NCBI GenBank assembly: GCA_964614515.1
Contig: CAZTPJ010000107.1
Location: forward strand, 1-10,465
Origin: CAZTPJ01 sp964614515
GTDB taxonomy: Bacteria; Planctomycetota; Phycisphaerae; Phycisphaerales; UBA1924
Direction of reading: 5' to 3'
DNA: 10,465 bases
The notes beneath the pieces are model-generated. The model did no database searches and was not told the origin of the DNA. It was given only the letters and a program-made list of their open reading frames with translations. Positions 1 to 6,390 of the stretch are shown here, piece by piece; the stretch's first letter is position 1; each line of letters opens with the position of its first letter. Both the position numbers and the translations under genes were made by a program.

Positions 1-1
1 G

Positions 2-2221
2 GGTGATGATCTTTCCAGCGGCGCGGTGATGAGCAATCGCGCCGAAGCGCTGCTCGACCTTGATCGCTTTGACCAGGCCGCGGAGTCGTTCGCCGCCGCG
101 CTGAACCGATTCGAGCACGGCGACCACAAGCACGCGGCCGCGATCGTGCAGGGCAATCTCGCCGACCTGCTCAGTCGTCAGGGTCGGCTTGATGAGGCGA
201 TGCCCGCGTTTGAGCGTGCGCGAGGGATGTATGAATCGTGCGGGGCCACGGCCGACGCGGCGCGACTCGCGGCCGAGCAAGCCGAGGCATTTGAGACGGC
301 CGGCGCACATGATGCGGCCATTCGCGGATATGCCGAAGCGCTGGCCGTGCTGCGCAGCGCAACGCTGGCGCGTGAAGCGGCGCGTGCGGCCGCGGGATTG
401 GGCCGGGCGATGGTCGCCGCGGGCATGGCTCGTGAAGGCGCGATGGTGCTTCGTCAGGCGGTGATGGATCTCGCGGCGGTGGGCGCGGCGGATGCGGCGG
501 CCGAATCCGGTGCGTTGCTGATCGCGTCGCGCCTTCGCGGAGGAGAGGCCGTGGCCGCGGACGAACTCGATCCGCCCGGTCTTGACGATCGCCCCGCGCG
601 TCAGGCGCGTGCCCTCGCGGAGATCGCCGAGGCGCTGCTCGATGTCGGACGAGTCGATGATGCGGAGCGCGTGGTGGCGCGGCTGGCGTCGTCAGAGTCC
701 GCGTGGTCCAATGCGCCGCTGCTGGCGCGCGTCGCGCACCTTCGCGGGCGAACGTCGCTGGCCCACGGCCGGACATCGCTCGCCGCGGTTGAACTGGGCC
801 GGGCGGTTCGCCTTGCCGAATGCGTGCGCGGCACGCTACGCGGCGATGCGATGCGAAGTTCGTGGGGCGAAGCGCGGCGCGCGGTGTATCAGGACTGCGC
901 ATCCGCGTGTCTCGATGAAGGCGCCCCCGACGGCCTCGGTCTTGCGTTTGACGCGATCGAGCGGATGCGCAGTCGAGGCGGCGCCCATCTGCTGGGCCGC
1001 GTGCCCACGCATCAGGCGCTGCCCGCAGGGCCAACCCTCGCCAACGAACTCGCCGCGATCACGCAGCAACTCAACGTGCGCTATGCCGATCTCGGTGGAC
1101 GTGGCGGCAAGGCGGCGGACACGGCCGATCTCCGCGAGAAGATCGCGTCGCTTGAGTCCGCAGCGCAGCGGCTGCGAGATCGCATCGAAGCATCCGGCGA
1201 TGGCGCGACAAGCGGCGCGAGCGTGTTGCCGCTTGAGGCCGTGCGCGCTGGACTTCCCGCGGATGCCGTGGGCCTCTCATTCTTCCGCGAGGGTGACTCG
1301 CTGAGTTGTCTGATCGTCAGTCGGGGCGAGGTGCGGGCGGCGCGCCGCATCGCGCTGGAGGCGGACGTTCGAGCCTCGCTTCGCCGCGTGCGATACTGCG
1401 TCGAACGACTGCTGGACGGCGGAACCAATCGCGATGAACAAGGGTTGCACGCGACGCTGCTCGCGCTGGCCAGGCTGGTGCTCGAACCGGTGCGTCCGGC
1501 GATCGACAGCGCCGCGAGCCTCGCGATCAGCGCGCCGGCCTGGCTGGGTGATGTTCCGTGGTCAGCGCTGCCGTTTGATCATGGCGTGCTTGTCGAGCGT
1601 GCGGCGATCACGCATGTGTGGGGCTTGTCATCAGTTGTGCATCAGATGCACGCGCCACGGGCCGACGGGCCGCTTCTGGCCGTTGGCATCGCCGACGACA
1701 TCGCGCCCGCGATGGAGCTTGAAGCCCAGCTGACGGCCGCGACTCGCGCGGGGAGCGTGCTGATCACGGGCGCATCGGCGACGGGGGCGCGTGTGCTCGA
1801 TGCGCTGGCCCGGTGCTCGTCAGCGCACCTTGCGACGCATTTTGAGTCTTCACCGATGTTTCCGTTATCGTCTCGCGTGCGTGTGCATGATCGCTGGGTG
1901 ACCGCGCGTGAGATCGTTCAGGCCGTGCGCCCGGGGTGTACCATCACGCTGGCGTCGTGCGAATCTGGTCGCGGGGGCGCGGGCGAGGATGAGGGTTCGC
2001 ACGCGCTCGTGGGCGTGTTGATGGATGTGGGTGTTCGCGCGGTGGCGGCGACACGGTGGCGGCTGCATGATGAGACGGCCGTGGCGATGTTCCCGCGGGT
2101 TCATGCGTCAGCACCGGCGGGGCTGGCGCACGCCGTGGCCGGGGCGCAGCGCGATCTGCACGCGGGTGGATGTCCGGTGTGGCGGTGGGGCGGAGTCTTT
2201 GTGGCAGGAGGGTTGTCATGA
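2..2221 (+). CDS. TPR-CHAT caspase-like protease, 5' end cut by window
   Basis: The frame is open from the first bases, so the N-terminus lies outside; at least 739 residues are present. Numbering from the GTG at 26, residues 1-160 form TPR-like helical repeats (RAEALLDLDRFDQAAESF, NLADLLSRQGRLDEAMPAFE), residues 180-320 are further helical repeats, and about 335-391 looks like a coiled coil. Residues 400-731 form a CHAT domain, a clan CD cysteine peptidase fold related to caspases. Its His is in HLATHFE (H605) and its Cys in LASCESG (C645), so the dyad is intact and activity is plausible. No signal peptide or membrane segment is visible in the part seen. The stop overlaps the start of the subtilisin gene by ATGA, indicating one transcript and coupled translation. 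In the family, TPRs sense or dock a partner and CHAT cleaves it; the substrate here is unknown. The CHAT call is firm; the biological role is inference. Confidence 0.92.
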   Translation, partial: GDDLSSGAVMSNRAEALLDLDRFDQAAESFAAALNRFEHGDHKHAAAIVQGNLADLLSRQGRLDEAMPAFERARGMYESCGATADAARLAAEQAEAFETAGAHDAAIRGYAEALAVLRSATLAREAARAAAGLGRAMVAAGMAREGAMVLRQAVMDLAAVGAADAAAESGALLIASRLRGGEAVAADELDPPGLDDRPARQARALAEIAEALLDVGRVDDAERVVARLASSESAWSNAPLLARVAHLRGRTSLAHGRTSLAAVELGRAVRLAECVRGTLRGDAMRSSWGEARRAVYQDCASACLDEGAPDGLGLAFDAIERMRSRGGAHLLGRVPTHQALPAGPTLANELAAITQQLNVRYADLGGRGGKAADTADLREKIASLESAAQRLRDRIEASGDGATSGASVLPLEAVRAGLPADAVGLSFFREGDSLSCLIVSRGEVRAARRIALEADVRASLRRVRYCVERLLDGGTNRDEQGLHATLLALARLVLEPVRPAIDSAASLAISAPAWLGDVPWSALPFDHGVLVERAAITHVWGLSSVVHQMHAPRADGPLLAVGIADDIAPAMELEAQLTAATRAGSVLITGASATGARVLDALARCSSAHLATHFESSPMFPLSSRVRVHDRWVTAREIVQAVRPGCTITLASCESGRGGAGEDEGSHALVGVLMDVGVRAVAATRWRLHDETAVAMFPRVHASAPAGLAHAVAGAQRDLHAGGCPVWRWGGVFVAGGLS

Positions 2222-3501
2222 GTGCATGGCTACGAATGCGTCTGAGCGCGGTGTTCGCCGCGGTTGTGGTGGTTCTCACAGCGCCCATGCTGCACGCCGA
2301 TGAGGATGATGAGGTTGTGCCCGAGCAGGTCGTGGTGAAACTGCGCCCCGGCGTCGATCCGCTTGAGTTCGCCGCGCGATATCAGCAGTGGTATCCCAAT
2401 CCGAAGCAGCCCATCATCGATTCGATCGCTTCACGGCGTCTCTATCTCTTCCGCGTGCATGAAGGCGATGAGGAAGAGTTCGTGGATGAGATCATTGGCG
2501 ATGCGGCCGTCGAGAAGGCAGAACCGGCGTACACCGGTCGCGACGTGGCGCCCGACCCCGGCACGCAGAGCATCTTCCTCGCAAGCACGCGCGATCGCTT
2601 CCTGCTTCAACCCGCGACGACACGAATCAACGCGGATGCCGCGCACAAGCACGCCACCGGGCGTGGCGTGCTCGTGGCGGTGATCGACTCGGGGCTTGAT
2701 CCGACGCATCCCGAGCTGGCCGGGCGCATCGCCGCCGGCGGCTGGAACTTCATCGACAACAACGCGGACATCCGCGACATCGGCGATGGGCTTGACAACG
2801 ATGATGATGGTTTCATTGATGAAATGGTCGGACACGGCACGCTGGTCAGCGGCCTGGTGCTGCGGGTCGCGCCTGATGCGATGATTCTCCCGCTGCGCGT
2901 GCTCGACAGCGACGGCTACACCACGACGTGGCGGATGATTGATGCGCTGTACGCGGCCATGGACCGCGGCGCCCGCGTGATCAACATGAGTCTGGGCACG
3001 ACCGAACCCACGTTTGTCGTTGAAGATGCCGTGATTGAAGCGGCGCTGCGCAGCCGCGTCATCATCGCCAGCGCGGGCAATGAGGGCACATCGAGTCCCG
3101 TGCGATATCCGGCGGGACACTCGGATCGCGGCGTCATCGCCGTGGCCGCGACGGACAATCAGGATGTCCGCGCTGAGTTCAGCAACTTTGGCGAGCACAT
3201 TGTGCTCTGTGCGCCGGGGTATCGCGTGACCAGCACGATTCCCGGCGGGGGTTACGGCCGCGCGGACGGCACGAGTCTTTCCGCGCCGCTGGTGGCCGGG
3301 GCCGCAGCGCTGGTGATCGAACGCAACTGGACGCTGCTGGCGCCGCCGGTGACAACGTACCTGACGCTCGGCGCTGATCCGATTGATCACCGCAATCCGG
3401 GGTATAAGGGTCTGCTCGGCGCGGGGCGTCTTGATGCGCTTGATTCGCTGCTGCGTGTGCCGCCGGGTCCGGCGATCCAGATCAACCATCTGGCGCGGTA
3501 G
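2218..3501 (+). CDS. Exported S8 family subtilisin-like serine protease
   Basis: A 427-residue secreted protease. The ATG at 2218 is chosen because it overlaps the upstream stop (ATGA) and gives a clean signal peptide (RMRLSAVFAAVVVVLTAP, then LHA before the acidic mature start). Residues about 30-100 resemble a fervidolysin/I9-type prodomain (VPEQVVVKLRPGVDPLEF). The catalytic residues are all present: D157 in VIDSGLDPTHP, H206 in GHGTLVSG, oxyanion N288 in ASAGNEG and S353 in GTSLSAP. Between D157 and H206 lies an acidic insert, residues 190-201 (DGLDNDDDGFID), shaped like a calcium loop. The chain ends soon after the peptidase domain with no obvious anchor or sorting tail. It should act outside the cytoplasm, while its operon partner looks cytoplasmic, which makes direct mutual cleavage uncertain. 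The family assignment is very secure; the substrate is unknown. Confidence 0.96.
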   Translation: MSAWLRMRLSAVFAAVVVVLTAPMLHADEDDEVVPEQVVVKLRPGVDPLEFAARYQQWYPNPKQPIIDSIASRRLYLFRVHEGDEEEFVDEIIGDAAVEKAEPAYTGRDVAPDPGTQSIFLASTRDRFLLQPATTRINADAAHKHATGRGVLVAVIDSGLDPTHPELAGRIAAGGWNFIDNNADIRDIGDGLDNDDDGFIDEMVGHGTLVSGLVLRVAPDAMILPLRVLDSDGYTTTWRMIDALYAAMDRGARVINMSLGTTEPTFVVEDAVIEAALRSRVIIASAGNEGTSSPVRYPAGHSDRGVIAVAATDNQDVRAEFSNFGEHIVLCAPGYRVTSTIPGGGYGRADGTSLSAPLVAGAAALVIERNWTLLAPPVTTYLTLGADPIDHRNPGYKGLLGAGRLDALDSLLRVPPGPAIQINHLAR

Positions 3502-3767
3502 CGACGCGGAATCACCATGCTTCGGTGGCACGGGCGTCTCGTCCGTGCGTGATGGCCTGTGGCGGCGCGAGCGTCTGCGCTGTGATGCAAGCCCGCGATG
3601 TACCTGCCCCACACTGCGCCGCGACGGTTCGTGAATTCTTCCGTCTTGATGTATCACCGCGCGGCTTGCGCACTCCTGTCTGATGAACAACGCCGGTTGC
3701 GGCAAAGAGGACAACCCGCGGCGCGTGCCGCGTGCAATCGGATGATTCACAGAACTGGAGTTTGATC
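3502..3767 (+). other. Intergenic region between subtilisin and dockerin-protein genes
   Basis: About 266 bases without a convincing gene. It holds a dispersed-repeat copy (listed separately) and a 6-bp GC hairpin at 3717-3732 (CGCGGC, loop GCGT, GCCGCG) shortly before the next gene. No clear -35/-10 pair or T-rich terminator was found, so I cannot say whether transcription passes through or restarts here. A Shine-Dalgarno GGAG stands 7 bases before the ATG at 3768. Confidence 0.5.
3520..3556. repeat. Dispersed planctomycete-type repeat with hairpin
   Basis: The segment contains an 8-bp imperfect inverted repeat at 3529-3547 (CACGGGCG, loop TCT, CGTCCGTG, one G-T pair). Read in antisense it encodes HGRDARAT, and in sense TGVSSVRDG. 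I recognise these peptides as the translation of a short repeat scattered through intergenic regions of planctomycete and related genomes, where it often creates false ORFs. Only one copy is seen here, so repeat status rests on memory rather than on this window. Confidence 0.45.
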
Positions 3768-4877
3768 ATGCGACGGAAGAATCGATTCGGAATTTTGGTG
3801 AGCGCTGCGGTGCTCGCCGCGGCCGCGGCGGCCCAGGCCCAGCCCACGACGCCCGTGTACTCGGCGTCATACCTGGACTGCGTGACGGCGGACAACCGCT
3901 TTCGCGGCGGCGATGGCGCGTGGTACTGGGATGTCGATCGCGGCTGCGACATCTACCAGGGAGACATCTATGAAAGGCCCATGACGCAGGAGTTCATCTA
4001 CACCCGCGGACGCTTCGGCGCCAAGGAGTACTTCGAATATCTCGACATCACCGGCGCGAAGATCGGCTTCGACTCGACGTACCTCTACATCGCCATCGAC
4101 ATGTACGGCCGGGATCACATCACCAGCGATGGCTCGCGTGATCGCAAGGGCATGATCGAGCGCTACGGCTTTCGACTCTCGACCGACCCCGACGGTCGTT
4201 TCGGGATGCTCGTCGTCTCCGACCAGCCGGAGGTCAAGAACGAGCCCAACACGCGCTTTGGTCCGCTGGGCACGTTCATCTACATCGATGAGGATGGCGA
4301 TGTCGGCGGCGCGGCCGACTCCGGTCCGACCGGCCTGTGGGTCACCAAGTCGGACAACCCGGACGAAGAGGATGGCATGACGGGGTACGAGACGCCGATC
4401 GTCTCGGATGGCAAACTCAACAGCGGACGCCGGGTCTTGTGGGTGCGCCTGAATCCGCAGGACAAGACGATCGTCGAGTTCGCGCTGGACTATCGCCGCG
4501 TCGGCCTGACGGCCCGCGATCTGCGAAGCCTCCGCTACCTCGAGTTCGAGGCCATCAAGGGCGGCCCCAAGGATCCGCAGAACTATCTTTGGAACGACAA
4601 GTACACCAAGCGCGAAGCCGGCTCGCCCAACTACGGAAGCAACGGCCGCAGCGAGTTCGGCACCAACGGCCTGCAGAACATCTATGAAGTGGACACGCTG
4701 CGGGGCCAGTCGAGCGGCGACGTGTTCCTTGACTTCAACGGCGATGGCCAGTCGAACATTCTCGACGTGACGGCGTTTCTCAATGAGTTCGCCGCGGGCG
4801 AGGAGATGGCCGACATCAACGGCGACGGCCTGATCGACACGTTTGATGTGATCGAGATGATGCAACTGCTGCAGTGA
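3768..4877 (+). CDS. Secreted protein of unknown function with C-terminal dockerin
   Basis: A 369-residue exported protein. The ATG at 3768 is preferred over an in-frame start at 3732 because it begins a signal peptide (MRRKNRFGILVSAAVLAAAA, likely cut after AQA at residue 24) and has GGAG 7 bases upstream. Residues 317-369 form a type I dockerin-like module with two calcium loops, DFNGDGQSNILD (322-333) and DINGDGLIDTFD (349-360); each keeps the D-x-N-G-D-G core. The flanking Cys residues of the 'GC-type' planctomycete dockerins are missing. Residues 30-310 are beta-rich and aromatic (DSTYLYIAIDMYGRD, YGFRLSTDPDG) and include an acidic loop IDEDGDVGG. They faintly resemble CBM9/DOMON-like sandwiches, but I would not assign that. 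The dockerin probably anchors the protein at the cell surface or in an extracellular complex. The upstream protease is also exported, so the two could meet there. Confidence 0.85.
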   Translation: MRRKNRFGILVSAAVLAAAAAAQAQPTTPVYSASYLDCVTADNRFRGGDGAWYWDVDRGCDIYQGDIYERPMTQEFIYTRGRFGAKEYFEYLDITGAKIGFDSTYLYIAIDMYGRDHITSDGSRDRKGMIERYGFRLSTDPDGRFGMLVVSDQPEVKNEPNTRFGPLGTFIYIDEDGDVGGAADSGPTGLWVTKSDNPDEEDGMTGYETPIVSDGKLNSGRRVLWVRLNPQDKTIVEFALDYRRVGLTARDLRSLRYLEFEAIKGGPKDPQNYLWNDKYTKREAGSPNYGSNGRSEFGTNGLQNIYEVDTLRGQSSGDVFLDFNGDGQSNILDVTAFLNEFAAGEEMADINGDGLIDTFDVIEMMQLLQ

Positions 4878-4901
4878 CTCGCGGTCCACGCGATCGATTT
4901 C

Positions 4902-4931
4902 GGCCCGGCGCGGATTCATCCGCGCCGGGCC
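4902..4931 (+). terminator. GC-rich hairpin after the dockerin-protein gene
   Basis: A perfect 13-bp stem, GGCCCGGCGCGGA paired with TCCGCGCCGGGCC around a TTCA loop, begins 24 bases after the stop at 4877. There is no following T-run, so it is not a textbook intrinsic terminator. Position and strength make a 3'-end or transcript-stabilising role likely for the + strand gene. Confidence 0.7.
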
Positions 4932-4936
4932 GCGTT

Positions 4937-4975
4937 GGGTGCGGGGGGGTGGTGGGGGGGGTGGGGGTGTGGGGG
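4937..4975 (+). other. G-rich tract, predicted G-quadruplex
   Basis: The + strand carries runs of 3, 7, 8, 5 and 5 consecutive Gs at 4937-4939, 4943-4949, 4954-4961, 4963-4967 and 4971-4975, separated by loops of 1-4 bases. This satisfies the usual G3+N1-7 rule for an intramolecular quadruplex several times over. It lies exactly between the ends of two convergent genes. It could pause polymerase or replication forks, or be a low-complexity expansion. Confidence 0.7.
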
Positions 4976-4979
4976 TGTG

Positions 4980-5016
4980 AAAAGAAAGACAGCCGATGGA
5001 TGTTACATCGGCTGTC
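4980..5016 (-). terminator. Rho-independent terminator of the helical/FnIII gene
   Basis: A perfect 11-bp inverted repeat (GACAGCCGATG at 4988-4998, CATCGGCTGTC at 5006-5016, 7-base loop) lies 21 bases beyond the minus-strand stop at 5038. On the minus strand the stem is followed by TTTCTTTT (4987-4980), so it is a well-formed intrinsic terminator for the minus-strand gene. Confidence 0.85.
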
Positions 5017-5037
5017 GGGGTGGTTGTTGATTGGGTT

Positions 5038-5694
5038 TCAGGCGGCGAGGCTGAGTGTGGGCTGTGCGGTGTCGATGGAGTGGAAGTAGACGATGATGGG
5101 TTCGCTGGGTTCGCCGGCGATGTTTCCGCGCATGCCCTGGAGGATGTATGAAGCGGAGGCGATGCCTTCGGGGACGGAGTCATCGGTGAAGGTTTTGCCC
5201 TGGACGGTGGCGATGACGGTGTAGGAGGCCTGTGTGGAGAGTTTTCGTCGGATCGAGAAGGCGGCGCCGCTGCTTGGGGCGGCGTTTGTGGATTTCCACT
5301 TGAGGATGATTCGTCCTGTGTTGTCGATGGTGGAGGTGACATCGGTGGGCATGCCGGGGGCGGGTTTTGGTTTTGGCGGGGCGGGCGGGTCGATTCCTGC
5401 GAGGGCGTAGACCTCCTGGCTGCCTGTGGCCTGTGCGTGGCTTCGGATGGCTTTGACGAGTGCGCCGAAGAAGGCGTTCATGGTGGACCAGGCGGAGTTG
5501 GAGGTGAGTGTGTCGTTTTTGGCTTCGATGCGTGAGGTCTTTGCGTTTGTCCAGGCGGAGTCGGCGGCGGTGTGGAGTCCCGAGAGCGTGGTGATCTGTT
5601 CTTCCGTGAGTCCGATGTCGGTTGCGTTTGCGGTCCAGACTGGGAGGTGTGTCTGGATCCAGTCGAGTCGTTCCTGTCGTTTGGTTGGGATCAT
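5038..5694 (-). CDS. Orphan protein: helical N-domain plus fibronectin type III
   Basis: A 218-residue protein with no signal peptide. The ATG at 5694 is fixed by a strong AAAGGAGA sequence 4-5 bases upstream; the frame extends to 5880 but that part reads as non-coding. Residues 1-98 are mostly helical (KRQERLDWIQTHLPVWTANA, then GLTEEQITTLSGLHTAADSAW). A proline-rich linker (DPPAPPKPKPAPGMP, about 102-116) leads to a fibronectin type III-like domain to about residue 206 (GRIILKWKSTNAAP, YTVIATVQGKTFTDDSVP). I recall this two-part layout, with an N-domain beginning like KRQERLDW, as a recurrent uncharacterised family in planctomycetes; its function is not known to me. It has its own ribosome site and terminator, so it is probably monocistronic. 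The FnIII fold suggests a binding or structural role. Confidence 0.82.
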   Translation of the reverse strand: MIPTKRQERLDWIQTHLPVWTANATDIGLTEEQITTLSGLHTAADSAWTNAKTSRIEAKNDTLTSNSAWSTMNAFFGALVKAIRSHAQATGSQEVYALAGIDPPAPPKPKPAPGMPTDVTSTIDNTGRIILKWKSTNAAPSSGAAFSIRRKLSTQASYTVIATVQGKTFTDDSVPEGIASASYILQGMRGNIAGEPSEPIIVYFHSIDTAQPTLSLAA

Positions 5695-5699
5695 GTGAT

Positions 5700-5706
5700 C
5701 TCCTTT
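5700..5706 (-). promoter_or_regulatory. Strong Shine-Dalgarno of the helical/FnIII gene
   Basis: On the minus strand the sequence reads AAAGGAG followed by ATCAC and then ATG at 5694. It is the best ribosome-binding site in the window and it decides the start against the longer reading that begins at 5880. Confidence 0.85.
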
Positions 5707-5710
5707 CTTG

Positions 5711-5734
5711 TGCTGGCCGTGTTGCTGGCCGTGC
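5711..5734. repeat. Twelve-base tandem duplication in the 5' leader
   Basis: Two adjacent copies of TGCTGGCCGTG(T/C) lie just upstream of the ribosome site of the helical/FnIII gene. They fall in its presumed untranslated leader. Nothing else was recognised between 5735 and 5876 apart from GC-rich non-coding sequence. Confidence 0.6.
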
Positions 5735-5876
5735 GTGGTTGCGGCCGCCCGTTGCGTCCGCGTTGTTTGACCGTTTGCGCACGCGGTGTCTTTTTGTGAG
5801 TCGGCGAGGCGCGGGGGCGACTTGAGGGGGTCGGCAGATTTTTGTCGGGCGGAAGCCTCCGGCGGCGGGACGGGAT

Positions 5877-6000
5877 TCAATGATCGCGGGGGCCATCACT
5901 CGTGATGAACGCACACGCGTCGGGTGCATCGCCCCAGATGCGGGCGAGGGTGGCGGCTATCTTGGTCTCCATCCGGGCGATCTGTTCGCCGCCGGGCTGC
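5877..6000 (-). pseudogene. Third hsd-like 3' tail (type I RM remnant, copy 1)
   Basis: The minus strand ends with QIARMETKIAATLARIWGD followed by a short tail and a stop at 5877. The core RMETKIAATLARIWG matches the two other copies in this window almost exactly. It also matches what I know as the extreme C-terminus of type I restriction-modification M/S subunits (…NRELI-RFEKKIQATLARVWGE…). The similarity fades upstream of about 6000, where the frame continues only as low-complexity sequence to an ATG at 6182. There is no room for the target-recognition or methylase domains, so this is a remnant. A short expressed peptide cannot be excluded. Confidence 0.6.
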
Positions 6001-6255
6001 ACCGGCCATCGCCCCCTCCCCTCAGGCTGGTTTGGATGTCCGCCACGATCGATCGCTGCCCGGGGAGCGGGGGTCATCCAGCCTGGGGTGCCCCGGCGTC
6101 CCAACGAAGTTTCCAGGGCGTTTGCACCCTGCGGTCGATCTTGCGTATGATGGTCGTGCCAGAGGACGAAAATCGGCTCCATGCCGTGTGGTCGCCGCCT
6201 TCGGGCGGAGGGCCCTATATCCCTGGCGCGTTCTGGATCGATTCGGCGATGAGCA
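6001..6255. other. Unassigned stretch between two hsd-like tails
   Basis: About 255 bases with no gene I can support. A minus-strand reading continuing from copy 1 (MEPIFVLWHDHHTQDRPQ…, start at 6182) has no ribosome site and no recognised family. A small hairpin with a TTCG loop lies at 6195-6208 (CCGCC, TTCG, GGCGG). The stretch is best read as debris from rearrangement between the two relics. Confidence 0.4.
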
Positions 6256-6381
6256 TCACGTCGCGGGCTGCTGACCCCAGATGCGGGCGAGTGTGGCGGC
6301 GATCTTGTGCTCCATGCGCTCGATGAGCTGCCGGTCGCCCTTCACCAGCCCCTGCTGGGCCTTGATCGGTGCGTTCCTCAC
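6256..6381 (-). pseudogene. Second hsd-like 3' tail (type I RM remnant, copy 2)
   Basis: From just beyond the DUF3037 stop the minus strand reads IKAQQGLVKGDRQLI, then ERMEHKIAATLARIWGQQ and a stop at 6256. It aligns without gaps to copy 3 (IEAEQRLVDANRQLI, then KRMEHKIAATLVRIWGEE) and so is the same C-terminal coiled-coil segment of a type I RM subunit. A GTG at 6381 would give a 41-residue ORF but has no Shine-Dalgarno. It starts 9 bases after the DUF3037 gene, so the similarity begins almost exactly where that gene ends. Confidence 0.62.
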
Positions 6382-6390
6382 CGTCGGCCG

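Noticed and set aside
171..1034. Antisense open frame in the TPR part of the CHAT gene
   Set aside because: Arg/Pro-rich peptide with no domain or ribosome site; a shadow of the strong + strand codon pattern.
2170..2217. Upstream start for the subtilisin
   Set aside because: It would put 16 residues before the signal peptide and enlarge the overlap with the CHAT gene; the ATGA overlap at 2218 is the natural start.
3717..3732. GC hairpin before the dockerin gene as a riboswitch or attenuator
   Set aside because: It is an isolated 6-bp stem with no alternative pairing or T-run that I can see.
2431..3750. Long antisense open frame (439 codons) across the subtilisin gene
   Set aside because: It mirrors a gene with a complete catalytic triad and signal peptide; the antisense peptide is His/Arg-rich without any motif, as expected in GC-rich DNA.
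3867..5342. Long antisense open frame (491 codons) across the dockerin protein and both hairpins
   Set aside because: It runs through two terminators, the G tract and part of an oppositely framed gene; the peptide is low-complexity.
5695..5880. N-terminal extension of the helical/FnIII protein
   Set aside because: It starts with TTG, reads as low-complexity sequence, and ignores the strong Shine-Dalgarno directly before the ATG at 5694.
6195..6208. TTCG-loop hairpin as a terminator
   Set aside because: Only 5 bp of stem, no T-run on either strand, and it lies inside relic sequence.
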